This document shows positions 11,082 to 23,273 of a DNA stretch of 64,000 bases, piece by piece. Each line of letters starts with the position of its first letter. Position 1 is the first letter of the stretch. The stretch comes from Rapana venosa (taxonomy: Eukaryota; Mollusca; Gastropoda; Neogastropoda; Muricidae). Made by a program: the position numbers and the translations under genes. The DNA is taken from contig CM054165.1 in assembly GCA_028751875.1 (NCBI GenBank), positions 24,431,623 to 24,495,622 of the forward strand, in the 5' to 3' direction. Under the pieces are notes generated by a model. The model saw nothing but the letters and a program-made list of their open reading frames with translations. It was not told where the DNA came from and did not search any database.

Positions 11082-11236
11082 AGAGATGGGAAAGCCGAAA
11101 AAAAAGCCAAACCCTTTTTCTGTTTATCCCAAACCACCTTTTTTGGTCGTTCGGATTCGGTTTCCCTCTCGAAAAAAAAACTTGCATAGTTTTATATAAA
11201 AACTAAGCAGTTTACCTTGACTCGGCTTTTACCCTA
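11082..11236 (+). repeat. Left terminal inverted repeat
   Basis: The inner half is nearly identical to the reverse complement of 23,274-23,350, including ACTTGCATAGTTTTATATAA and AACTAAGCAGTTTACCTTGA. The outer half matches with more mismatches (CTGTTTATCC is shared). The inner edge reads CTTGACTCGGCTTTTACCC (11,216-11,234). The outer edge is a degraded reverse complement of the same word. Confidence 0.9.
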
Positions 11237-11598
11237 GTGTTGGACAGAATATAACAATGAACTCGAAATGATTTTTGTACACTGTTTGTAATAAATCTAA
11301 AACAAATACAGTCTTGCCACAGCCAGTCTACCTGCAATTAGAGAGCGTGTGCTTTTTTTGGTAAAAAAATTTAGCTGGTCCATTAGTAAACAACTTCTTT
11401 TGTCTATTTCTTTATGTGAGCTGTGCATCCAAAAATTGGGGCCTATTTTCTTCCCTTTTCTCTATTTGTAAGTTATTCCTTCGAGCCTTTTTTCAATGGT
11501 CTTCTGAACCATGCGCTTACATCATCTGTTGATTTTAAAAGTAAAACCCCAAAATCTTTTTAGTGTTAGGTATTCATAAATCAAACATCAGTAGATGT

Positions 11599-12018
11599 AA
11601 AGTTTTGTTGTAAACCGTAGTGGTATATTGTTTTGACCAAAACCCAAAGTATTTTTTACCTCATAAAGTGTTGATTGGTAAATAGCTGGGCATAGACTTG
11701 TTTTGGGCTGTCCCTCTATAGAAATGTTAATGTTTAATACCAGGATTAATAAACTCTCATTTCGGGAAAAAGGGGGGGTGGCTGGTTCTTCAACAGTTAA
11801 TATTCCTTTTTTGATTTCCCGGAGTGTTCAGTTTTATGTTCTAACAGTATCTGCTTTACTCTTCTTTAATGTTTTGGTTAAGCCTTTTTCATATTGATAA
11901 AAAGCCTTGTGAAATTGCTGTGCAATAAAGGTGCAAGTTTGGGTGAGCAAACTCAATTTAAATTTACTAGATATTTTGTATTTTGCGTCAGTGTCACTGG
12001 ATGTAAAAACAGAGCCCT
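11599..12018 (-). other. Minus-strand coding-like blocks in the large element
   Basis: Two open stretches of about 55 codons, 11,843-12,018 and 11,599-11,765, read on the minus strand in different frames, with ordinary amino-acid composition (starts GSVFTSSDTDAKYKIS and RNESLLILVLNINISIEG). The second ends at a stop at about 11,599. They probably belong to one interrupted gene near the left terminal repeat. I do not recognise the protein; a structural gene would fit the position but that is only context. Confidence 0.35.
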
Positions 12019-12924
12019 GCTTTAAAAGGGTCAGCTTACGACAGTCTTTTTGGGAGTGCCCCCTGATAGTAAGGGCTGTGGAGTGACGTTAAAGTCAAGG
12101 GGATAAAAACCTGTTCCCATGGTTTTTTTGCTATGGCAGATTTTTTTTTGTTTCCCTTATCAGCAAAAACCCTCTGTTTTTAGTCCTATCATCCGTATGC
12201 CTTGAAAAAATAAGATCTCTCTTTTTTTTTTTGTCCCAAAAAATCAGTATAGGTCAAGAATATGTCGGCATTGTTTAATGACGTATTCCTGCCTTTAGCT
12301 TGACACAAATCTTTTTATTCCCCCTTTCCCTAAGTTTGCTACCCATTTGTTTGGATCATCTCCGACTTGTTCTATCTGAAAGAAAACCCCTAGTTGCCCC
12401 CTGGAACATGAAATCATCTTTCCAAAATTGGAAAACCTAAAGTGAATCTGTTTTTACAATAGTGGGGGGGTTTGTTTGTAATAACGATTGTCTGTCTTTT
12501 TCCTTTAAGCCTAGGGTCTTTTAAAGTCTGTATGGTCGGTTTTGCTCCAAATGTTTGTTGCGCCATCGTTTTTCTATAAGTAGCAAAAAAAAAAAAACAA
12601 TAATAGAAAAAGGAAGACTATGTATGATATGGATGATGTGTTTACCCCCAGCTGTGATATGGGTAAAGCGCAGCCTCTGTGCACCCTTGATTAGTCAGAA
12701 GAGAATTTATTAGAAAGAGAGTAAAGTTTTCACAAAATTTTGGGGACAACCAACGCAGAATACTAGCCCATATGCTATGATTTGGACAACAAGAAATCTG
12801 TATGCTTAATGAACAGGAAAAGGTTTTATTAACAAAAAAAAAATAACCCCCATCGGGGTTTTTCCAAAAAATACATAAAACGAGACTAAGTGTTGCTATG
12901 CAGGAAAATTTGGTTTAGTGATGC

Positions 12925-13300
12925 CGGATACAAAAAGATGCCTCGAAGCTTTGAAACTACAAAAATGCTGAAAAAAACCTCCATCAAACTTTAAAAGTTC
13001 CACTTAAAGACCTAGCAAGTGGCAACACAACAACTGAAACTATTCTAGAGTTGGAAATAGCTTCACACAAGGGGAAAAGACACAGAAATGAAAAAATAAA
13101 TGATCAACCCTACCTGCGAGAAAAAGGGGGTCAATCAAGCATACAGGTATTGAGGCGAACTGATAATAATTAGCAAAGCTGGTGTTTAGAACCCCATTGA
13201 ACTAGAAAAGAAAAAGCTGCGAAGCTAGATGCAAATCTTGACCAGGAAGTAAAAGAAAGAATCACACAGCGTCTAAAAAATTCAAGATGAAGCCAAGCAA
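12925..13300 (+). other. Plus-strand coding-like, charged helical segment
   Basis: Consecutive frame pieces have Lys/Glu/Ala-rich composition, for example LASGNTTTETILELEIAS and KLDANLDQEVKERITQRL. Such spacing of charged and aliphatic residues suggests a coiled coil. Stops and frame changes interrupt it. No family is assigned; it may be a remnant of an accessory or structural gene of the 12.3-kb element. Confidence 0.3.
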
Positions 13301-13301
13301 G

Positions 13302-16300
13302 TTAGGGTCTTAAACAATAACAGACAAAACTACAACTCGGTTTAGCAAATAAAAAACAATCCATAAATTCTTTATAAAAAACAGTACACTGCGGAAAGAA
13401 CCGACCTGTTTCGGGAGAAAGGGCATACTTGTCGATAATTACAGCATTGGGTTTTGCTATTGCCACTTTGGGCTGACAGGAAGCACATTCCCCCACCCCC
13501 CCCCTTCCCACCCACGGGCCCCCAGCCTGGGTTGGAAAAAACTGGGCCCCTTTAGCTAAACTATTAAAAAAATTTGCCTAAAAGTTGGCAGCATTCTGGT
13601 AAAATTGGTTCGTTGTTAGCGGCTTTATAAACAGGGAAAAAAATGTGGGATTTATGGCAGAGTTTTATGGGGTTACGGGTTTTAGTTGTTGGTTTTTTTT
13701 TTCAAAAATTTTAAAGATAAGAGGCCGCTTAAAAACAAGTATTTTTAAAAAGCATTTTTTTCAATTGTGACGTTCTTACAAGGGGAATAATTTTTTTTTT
13801 TTGTTTGCTCTGGGGTGGTAGTGTTTTTCCCCCCTGTTTTTGCTTTCTGTTGTTGGCTACATTTTTTGCTGCTGTTTTGTTTACACTTTCTTTTTTTCCA
13901 AGCAGCACATCATCTCCAGCTATAAAAAATATTGTTTTTTGTGTTTGTAATTTTTCCCTATTTGAACTGCATGTTGGAAGGCAGCATTAAAAACCATGCC
14001 CCATAGAAAAGTCTCCCTTAGCCGTGCATAGTGAAAAACTTTGATAATGTTTGATGTTGATGGTAGGTCAACCCCGATTTAAATATTTCTTCAAGATTGT
14101 AAAAAATGCTTTTGCGCATCAAACCAGTGCCAAATAATACTCGCCCTTTGGGGTGTGCCTGTGCCCAAGAAAAGCCCCACAATAGGTCAAAAGAGTCTTT
14201 AACCCTCTCTAATCTGGTCTTGTTAACCCTTCATTTTTCAAGAATAAATTTCTTCATGCTCATGTGAAATTTGCTCATTGAACAAGCAACTCTTGCACCA
14301 CGTGGAAAGATGTATTGGAGGCCCCAGTATTTTATACCTCCTGTGACACCCACAAAACAGGTCCCCTGCCTGTTTTTGTCTGTGTTTGTTAAAATGCAGT
14401 TTAAAATCATATTGAATCATTGCAAAACCCTTCTCCCCTTTCATTTTTAACCCTCTATTAAGGGATTGGTTACTATCAGTGGGCAGGGGACTGAAATTTA
14501 AAAAACACACGCCTAAACTGATAGTACACATAAAACCCTTACACAGACTTTATAACGGGTTTGGTGGTTCATGGGGGTCGGGAATATGACACACCACCCC
14601 GTGTTGCACAGTGGATGCAAATTTTTGTGGTTTTGGTAAACTGTATAGGTTAGAAACCATGCTTTCGCAGTAGTCACCCTTAATTGGGGGTTTTTTAAGT
14701 TGATTTCGGGGGGTTTGGGAACTTTTACTTAAAGTCAATGTCTCTGCACAGAACTTTAGCTTTTTAAAAAACCTAGTTTTTGGGGTTATAGTGAGATCCG
14801 CCTGTATTTTGCATCTTTTTATTTTATACAAAATTTATTCTATAGTAGATAAAATGTTTATAACACAAAAAAAATCCGAAAGGTGTGCCTGTTAACGCCA
14901 TTCCCTTTTGGAAAACCGCTGTCAACATAAAAAGTTGCTTTGATGGGTCTTCTACCAGTATCATGGACAAACATCGCGGGCACAAAAACTGGTTTAAAAA
15001 ATATTTCCAAAAAACTAGGGTTTAATAAATTTATGTGCAAAAGGTTTTTTTGATTTCTGCACAGGAAAAAGGGAATTCTTTCGCCCCAGTGGTGTCACAG
15101 AAAAAACTAAACCCAAAGTGTCTAAGAGCCCTTTTACAGTCTTTTAAAGTATGGGTATGTCAAAACTTTATGGGGAAAACTTGGTTTGACTGCCCATTTT
15201 AGAAGAAGAAAAAAAGATGTTTGGGGAAGTAGTCTTTGTTGGGGTGATGTGGTGATGATGTTGCGAGGAAATAACCAATTTTGGTGAAAGACCCATTAAC
15301 AGGCAGTAAATCTTTGCTTTTTGTCACCTGTTCATTTAAAAACACAAAAAAAACCCAAAGTGGTGTAAAGGCTTTTTCCCCCAGCCCCTTTGATCTACTA
15401 GAATCCTTCCCCTAGCAGAGAAATTACTGTGAAACGCTGACAATAGTTTACACTTCATTTTAAGAGCTAGAAGAAGGCTTCCATGAAAAACTCTGTATAA
15501 AAATCAAAGACGCAGCAAAAAAACGTTGACTGAAAAATTTACATATTACTTAAAATAAAAAATAATTTTTAATATACATCAAAAACCATGTCACGCGGGT
15601 CCCGTAATAAGGCCCCTGAAACTTTCAAATATTGGTTAAAGATTTGGTGATGTAAAAGGTTTGAGAAGGAGGGGAAAATTGGTGAAGTTTATGTTTTTGA
15701 GTCACAAATGTGGTTAAAAAGGCACAGCATAGAAGGCAAAGAAACCCCTGGGTTCCTAAACTTGAACATTTGGGTAATGTTGAGCTGGCATTAGCAGAGT
15801 TTTTTACTTACAAAGTAAATATAAAGCTAAAAAATGGCATTTCAACCCCAAGTAACTGGCAGATAAAGTTTGATTTTATTGTCCATTCATCTTATCCCCC
15901 GCAGAATTTTTGAAAAAGCCATAAATGTGGACCAGAAAATTTTAGCTTTTAGCATATAAATCGCCGCAAAAATGAAGTGGATAATAGCATTCAGAATAAG
16001 GCACGTTATTGTTCTAGAAAAGATCGTGCCTAAACCATCAACCCATTGCTGGTTTCCTTCCATCTTTTTTTGGTGATCAGTCACTTTGGGTGTTTGTTCT
16101 GGTTGCAAGAGGACAGGCTTCTTTCTTTTCATGGATGGGATTTACTAAAAAATGGAAAGACCTGAGTTGATCCCCTCGATTTGCTATTGCTATTGGAACA
16201 GCGGCAGTGCAATGACATTGGGAACATTTCGAAAAAAAAAGTCAATTGCCCCTAGACCACCACAGTGACACAATTGAAACCCCTCTTCTAACCACATTGC

Positions 16301-16800
16301 CCTTGTTGCAGTCATTACACGATGTTGTCTGCTGAATCAATTCAAGACTTACGAATGAATCCCAAATAAAAATTACACACACTTTTTTTTTAAACAGTAT
16401 AAAAAGAGATGAAACCGCTAAATTCCAAAATTTCCCTATCACCGATCTAAACCCTTTTTAATGATAAGCAAATCCCTTTCGTTTACAAACTTACCAAGAG
16501 CAGCATGTATGAGCAAAAAAATAGAAAAAGTTTTAAAAAATGAGGTGTGGTCAGATCGCTTTACTGTGTTGAGCTTTTACTACAGGTACGAAACTCGTCT
16601 ACCCCGCAGCGGGAACAGGCTTTGCTCTCTTGGTTGGATTGGGCCTCCTGCATCTAGCTTGGGCCCGTTTCAAAAAACAGCGGAGCTGTTCTTTTTGTCA
16701 ATCATTTTCGAAAGGTTGTGCAAAAACTAAAAAAACTTGTGCTGTTGTTGCCTTGACATTGCCAAGCTAGCCTTTCAACTCTTTTTAGAAAAGCTTAAAG
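13302..16800. other. Unassigned interior of the large element
   Basis: Short open stretches occur on both strands, for example minus-strand 13,302-13,511 (KPNAVIIDKYALSPETGRFF), 14,238-14,531, 14,550-14,831, 14,858-15,040 and 15,887-16,132, and plus-strand 15,710-15,913. None exceeds 100 codons and none shows a motif I can name. A/T homopolymers of 6-10 bases are dense and often coincide with frame breaks. In related elements this half would hold packaging ATPase, protease and capsid genes; that is expectation, not observation. Confidence 0.4.
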
Positions 16801-18539
16801 ATTCCACAATATCAAAAGGGGGTTTTCAAGCGTCTTCAGGTTGATACGATGATACAAGCTTCAAAGTTCGCCCTCCAGAACAAACAACAAAAAGCTAAGC
16901 TGTGGAAATTGATCAAAAAAAAAAGGAATTTTAAAAAAAGGGGGGTATTGCTTGGTTGGACGTACTCGTGATACTCTTTAAAGGAGCTAAAATTCCCTTT
17001 GGGGTGTTTCACTGTTCTTTCCGTGCAAAAAAAAAAACAAGAAGCAATTTAAATTTAAATTTAAATTTTTTTTTTTCTTACTATATGATTTAAAGGTTTT
17101 AGTTGGGCTCAGTAGGAAAAAAGTGTTTCAGACAATGGGCTAAATGTTACAAAAGCGAAAAAAGTGGTTAAAAGATTCAAATGAAAATCCCAAATACCAG
17201 ACACCTAACATAGATCCCCCAGTAAAGGTGCTTTGGGTGTAAAAATTTCTATACACACGGAAAATAAAGATGAAGAAAAACTGTTTGTATCAACCAAAAA
17301 CAAGCACTGAACCCCTTTGAAGAGCTAAAACACAACAGGGGCAGATGAGATGATGCGCAACTTCGAACATTGGCAAAAACACCAAGAATGAGGGGTCAGG
17401 ATGGAAGTTGGTAGGTTTTCGCATAAAAAAAAACAAAAGCAAAAAAATTTTCACCCCATTTTTGTAAAATTTACTTTCCCCTTGCCACCGATGTTTTGAA
17501 AAACGTGCTGTGCTGAACATTCGAACAAAGTGAAAAGGTTTTTTGTGGGTGTGTGGCTAGGCTGTTTCATGAAACAAAAAATGCAGAGAGAGTTTCAAAC
17601 TATCATGAACTTGTACAAGCTTGTTTTCCCGGCATTGACTTTCTGGGGGCTGTTTTGGGGTATTGACAGTTTTAGGGAAATAAACCCACCCCTCAGTGGA
17701 ATGGTACACCTGGGAAGTGCGGTCCCCCTGGACCTGGGGTTAAGACCCCTTAGGATCTAAAAAGGTTTCCCAAATAGGGATCTGATAAGAAACCCTGTAG
17801 ACCTCTTGCTAGTGAGTAAGAAAAGTTATCTTATCACTCATTAGAACAATAGTGATTCTTGCAAGCAAAAAACATCGCCAAAAAAGAGTTTTTCAGCGAT
17901 GCTTGGTTGTTTACCATCTTTACAGGGAGCAGACAAATAGAAAACATTGAAGAGTGGACCGAAGCAATCCTGAATTGTAACACCAAAGCCAGGAAACAAG
18001 GGGTCTTCAAGAAAATAAAAAAGCTCAAAAAAGTCCCTATGTAGTGTTTTTCCGTTATCATTTTGCCATACCAAAGGCCCAGCACGGAACAAGTGCCTTT
18101 AAAACAGTCTTATCAGTAATTTAAGTTGTCCTTTTTTTGTTTTTGTTTGATGGTTGGGGACACTCAGAGCCGTTTTGTATAGGGACCAGACGCGGCTAAG
18201 CTTTTCTTGAACAAGAAAGCGAATCTAACACTACTCTCAACAGCTAAACCTCCAAGATCATTATGTCGATGAGACCCGGAGCAGTATGTTTGCCCCAATT
18301 GCTGGATTTGGGTAAATTTTTTAAACCCCAGGTGGGAGACAATCCACAGTCAGAGATCGACCCATCAGTGGTAAGTTTTTGGGCAGCACATAGTAAGTGT
18401 AATTACAAAATAAAAGTAATCCCAAAAAAGTGGGCTGCCAGTTTTTCCCCAAATTTGAGGTTAGACTCCACCAAACAGCAGGCAGTAAATTGAGTATAAG
18501 TTACTGCATTGTCAGCTCAGGAGTACCGACTTTTACATA

Positions 18540-20260
18540 AATGTTTTTCCCTTTTTTGATTCTGCCAACTTTGATGGGACTCTGAGCCTTTCTTCATCAC
18601 TGAGTCTTGCTCAATTACAGAAAAATACCCCAAAAGCTCGTGCGAAAGGATTTTTTCCTTATGAGTAATGGATCATGGGGAAAGCTTTGTGAAGAAAAAG
18701 GGTGCCTCCAAAAGAAGCATTTTTCAGCAGACTGACAGGCAAAGGAATCAGTGGTGGGGCTTCAATGCTCAGTGGGCATGGCAAAAGAATTTCGTGTCGG
18801 ACGTTGGGGGGATTACCATGATCGTATTACTTGCTGATGCATTTTGCTTTTATGTCTTTAGAATACGAAAGCCCGGGAAAGAAAATTATGGCTAGACCCA
18901 TCACATATTTACAGCCCGGGAAAAGTCTTGGGAGCTTTTTGAAGTTTATGGGGTGCAGTTGATTTGTTTTCTGACCTGCCAATGCTCCAAATGATTTGGG
19001 GTGGGCTGGTGGGGGCATCAGTATGGCATCGCCAATTACTGTAAGGCCCAAAAAAAATTTGAAAACTATGATCCTAGCAAAAACTTCTAATACTCATGTA
19101 CTTGGACCAAAAAAATCTGTTGGTGGGCGTGTGTCTCAACCACTAAGAAACTTTAGTGTTTAAGGTCCTTTTGTGTTGATGAGACTCTAAAAGCTTGTCC
19201 CAAATGGTGCCCCATCAACACTAGGTTGGTTTAGAAGTAGATTTAGTCTATCCCCATGAACTCTTTAGTCCACAAGACTACCAAGGTGCAGAAAGGCTCA
19301 AAACATCTCCAAAAAAAAACCCCCAAAGCTTTTTACCAAATTAAATGACAAGAGCAAGTTGTTTGTCATACAGACTGCTACAGTTTACCTAAGGATGGGG
19401 TTTAAATTTTACTGCTGTTATCGTATCATTGTTTTTGACCAAGAGCAATTCATGAAACCTTTCTCATGAAGAACATGATCTGGAACAAGGCAAAAGATGC
19501 ATCAGAAAAGGGTTACTTCAAGTCTGAAAATAGCTGTTTGGTAAAAACAATGGAGAACCCCCCAAAAAAGAAGATGTCAGACTAGTCACAAAAGAAAATG
19601 AAGCGATAAAACTAAAATCAAAACCCAGTTCAAATACGGCAATTCCCTGACGTCTGATGGAATTTTATGAAGAAGTTGCAGGTTAAACTAGACAAACCCG
19701 TATTATTGGGTTTAGTGTGTGGAGTGTCAAAGTTTGATGCGGAGTTTTGTTTGATTACTTTAAGCCTAAACATCCTCTGAAGGGTCTTGTCCCCGAACAG
19801 ACTTTTATCCCAGACATTCCCCCAGAAGTATATACAAAAACCTTGGAGGACCGGGAGCGGGGGGGATCAGAGTCATGGTTTGACACTGTGTTATCCAAAA
19901 AACAGTCCTTGCATTCATCAGTAAACAAAAAAGTTTTGGGAAGATGAAGGTGAGTGAACGCATATTTTCAAAGAAAATGTTTGGGCTGGGGGCCAAGATG
20001 TATAGCGTTGCAAGCCAGAAAGGGGTTATAAAAAGGCAAAAAATGTTGGCAAACAGGTGGGCAAAACAAGCATCAGTATGATAATACAAAGAGGCTTGTT
20101 GAAGGTAAGGGATTTCATCATGACAACCAAAGCTTGTCAACCCCGCACCAAATCAACACAAAATGTGGTTTGAAAAAAAATTGATGCGCAGGATACAAAA
20201 CGAATATATTCTTCACCAGACAACCTTTCGACTTGGACCTGGAGAAAAAAAAGTAATTAA
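18540..20260 (+). pseudogene. polB: Family B DNA polymerase remnant (protein-primed type)
   Basis: Polymerase that would copy the element's own DNA. Visible pieces, in order: DSANF followed ~25 residues later by AKGFFPYE (about 18,558-18,665); KSWELFEVYGVQL (about 18,915-18,955); LVKTMENP (about 19,540-19,565); a palm-domain piece ending FDYFKPKHP; then an open block at 19,747-19,947 with SWFDTVL and SVNKKVLGR; and GLGAKMYSV at about 19,983. This order matches the C-terminal half of viral and Polinton polymerases. The catalytic acidic motif expected between FKPKHP and the 19.8-kb block is not visible. A full gene would begin near 16.8-17.0 kb, where only shredded frames are seen. Many frame changes sit at homopolymers. 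Confidence 0.75.
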
Positions 20261-20440
20261 ATTATTATTTTTTTTAAATTTTTACGAGTTAAAATTTTGA
20301 TTTGGGCTCACAATGGTTGTTTACTCTTTTCAAATATAGGTAGTGGTACAATGCTGTCTTGCTTTTGTGCTGACATTCTAGAAAACTTTGGTGAGCAAGT
20401 AGAAATAAAAATTGTATGGTACAAAAGAAGAGGTGCTAAA

Positions 20441-21020
20441 TTATTTGGGGTTTTTGTATGATGAGAGGTGTCCACCCACTTCAGTATTTATAAAATGTTC
20501 CATAAAAAGTAGTACAAAAAAAGTAGATGAGACCCTACAGCACTTACTTTGATGAAATATAGCCCACCATGAAGCGGGACGTATTAGGGGGCCTAACGCA
20601 GTTCCTCTCACAAAGCCCGTGTGGTGCAGGTAATGCAAATAATAAAAAGGAGGATCCATCCCAAACTTTTTTTATTTCATGTGTTAGCTCCGATGGGATC
20701 TGTTGTCGTTTGTGACTGTCGGGCTTTGCTTTCCGGAGCAAAAGATTCTCATTTCTTCCAAAGGGTATTGGGGGTTGCTTAGAAGGGGTTGTTTGGTGTG
20801 CTGCTGTATTGTTTTATGTTTGAGGCGTTGCAGGTTTTTCCGTGGTTTTAGTTATCTCAGAGTTTATTGCTCTAAAACTGAGGCGTTTCCTTTCCCACTC
20901 TGTATTTCGTGTGCCTGGGATTGATTTTTGGTGGTATGATAGCAAACAGTCTTTCTGCTAACAGCTTGTTAAAACTTTCAACCCGTGCTTGGATCTGTGG
21001 TTTCCTGGATCTCTTTTTAT
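20441..21020 (-). pseudogene. Retroviral-type integrase remnant (C-terminal part)
   Basis: Enzyme that would insert the element into host DNA. On the minus strand 20,938-20,988 reads ARVESFNKLLAERLFAI in one frame, corresponding to the helix after the last catalytic acid in Polinton-type integrases (glutamate followed by FN and an L-x-x-RL pattern). Downstream minus-strand frames at 20,544-20,741 and 20,441-20,659 contain KPDSHKRQQIPSEL, WDGSSF and DPPFYYLHYLHHTGFVRG, resembling the C-terminal SH3-like/tail part. The catalytic core should lie at about 21.0-21.9 kb but only broken frames occur there. The gene converges on the polymerase, about 180 bp between their ends. Confidence 0.7.
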
Positions 21021-23273
21021 TTTCCCTGCTTTAGTAACAATGATTAATGTCTTTAACTTTTCCATCATCGCATGAATAAGCTGGGATATTTTAATGGTCC
21101 CCGTCTTAGATTTCTTGCAAAGCAATGCAGTTTGGGGGGCACTCTTTTCGTAAGGGGGCTCTGCTCTTTATCCCAGAAGCTACGTCCACTCGTAAAAAGC
21201 ATACTTTTACCTCTTTCTTTTGTTTTTGTCATTGGAAGTTTTTAAAAGGTTATTTGGGGATATTTTGGCTTTTGTTGTGAAGGGGGTTTTATTAATTGCC
21301 TTGGGGAGGAAATGATCTGCCATTTGCTTGTTTAGCAGCCCCTTCTTTGTCTTCGGAATTACTCCTGCTGCAATGCTCGTTTATTAATAGCGCCTGCCTT
21401 TCCATACCCCTTTTTGGGGTTTTTAGTGATCTTTAGAGGTTTAGCATCCATTGTTCTAATAATAAGTAAAAAAAAATTGCCTGGTTTTGGGTTAACCAAC
21501 CTTTGTGCTAAGAAGTATATTTGTCAGCCCCCACAATAAAAGCAATTCGCCTGTCTTTTGGGGTTTTGTGGGTTTATAATAAACAGAAGTGTGGGTTGTA
21601 ATAGGAAAATTTTTTTTGCCTGTCACAAAGTGTACTCTTTTATTGCCCCGTCAACATCAGAAAAGTTTTTGCGCATGTCCTTGTTCACGAAATTTTTTAT
21701 TAAAAGTCTAATGAGCTTTTTTTTGTCTTTCGTATTCTGCCTTTGTGCTCGTTCAGTTGTTCTATTGCTTTTTCAGTCTCTTCCTTTCTTGTTGTATGAA
21801 GTTTAGAAAAAAAGTGTTGCTGCTGTAAAAGCAAGTGCGTTAATCAGCACCACCAAAACCCATACTAAGAAGCCTTTTTTTTGGACTATATTTTCTGAAG
21901 ATTCCCTGCTTTACCAAAAGTCTTTTTTAGCAATGGATGTGTTACAACCACAATAGTTGGGGCTGCTTAATCTGTTTTCCTAAAACGCAGGGTTTATTTT
22001 TAGAAGACTCTTTCCTAAATGTTAGCCGACACTAAGACTGCCAAAAAACGGCGCCTGGTAGCCAGTTGACTGCATCTTTTCTGTTCTATATTTCTATATA
22101 GTTTTAAAATTTTTTTTTATATCTATTAAAAATATTGAAGGGGTTGTTGTAGGCTGTTTGCTTTTCAATGGGTTTTGGCTGTGGTTGTGGTTTTTTGGGT
22201 TTTGTTTTGCTGGGTTTTGTCTTTTGGTTGCTTGTTTCTCCATCTCTATAGGCTGTATAAACCAAATTCCCTGGTTTTACCATATATTAAATAAAACTGA
22301 AAGTTTTTTTTTGGGGGGTGCTGTGTCTTTTTTCTGTGTTTTATAGGATTGTTTTTTAATGTTTTTCAGATAAAATTTTTGCTTTGCTTGGTTTCTAAGT
22401 TTTTTCTGTCGATTCCCTTTGTAACCCCTTTTCCGCTTCAACTCTCCCAGGTTTCTTTGTTTCAGATGTACTTGGTAAGGGGGGTTGCTCTTGGTTTTTG
22501 ACTTCTCCCGTGCTTCCCGTTGGTTTGTGGCTGTGTTTGTTCTTCCCTTTCTTATAGGTTAAATTTTATATGTTTTAATTTTTTCATACTAGCAGCTACT
22601 GGTGCTAAAGAGAAACCAAAACGGTATACATATCAGCCCAAATGTCTCCAGCGTTCTGACCAAAAAAAGGGTTTGTGAGGGTCATATGCTAAGTCAGCTT
22701 TGATCCCCATTAAGACCCCCCACTTGTTTCTTTAGCATATGCGTAACGTATGCCCTAGGTTTTATATCTTTGCTCCAAGAAGAGTTCATACCCATTAAAA
22801 TACTTAAAAATGTCTTGTGGGGTAACTGCTGCACCGTTCTATGTTAGTTGTGTTCCCAAATTTGCTTTGTTTTATTCAAGCGAAGAGAGTACTACTTTCC
22901 CTTTTATCATAGACTCTTCTATCGTTATTTCTTCTTGACTAGAAACAGTTGTATCAACAAAATTCGTGCAATTTTGTTTTCTTCTTTATCATATTTTTGT
23001 TAAATAAATTTTTGTTGTTTTTTAAAGTTTTGATAAGTTGTTGATAAGTTGTTGATAGGGACTTTTTATTTCTTTCAAGCTTATATAGTTTTGTTTTTGT
23101 TCTTGATAATTTTGATAAGTTTTTGGAAGTTCTTGTATTAGTTGTTAATTAAATTGTTGATAGTTGTTAAAGTTCTTGAAAGTTGTTAATAAAATTTTTT
23201 TTGCATAAATTCCATAATTTATAGTTTTCCTATCAAAAAAAAATTTTGTTTACTTTCAGTTTTTGTAGAAAGG
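21021..23273. other. Right interior of the large element, unassigned
   Basis: Probably the rest of the integrase gene (minus strand) and promoter-proximal sequence next to the right terminal repeat. T-rich on the plus strand with many runs of 6-9 T. The minus strand at about 22,400-22,560 reads a Pro/Lys/Glu/Thr-rich low-complexity stretch (for example KPGRVEAEKGLQRESTEK), like a disordered protein tail. A run of TTGATAAGTTGTTGATA repeats occurs at about 23,025-23,180. Confidence 0.4.
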
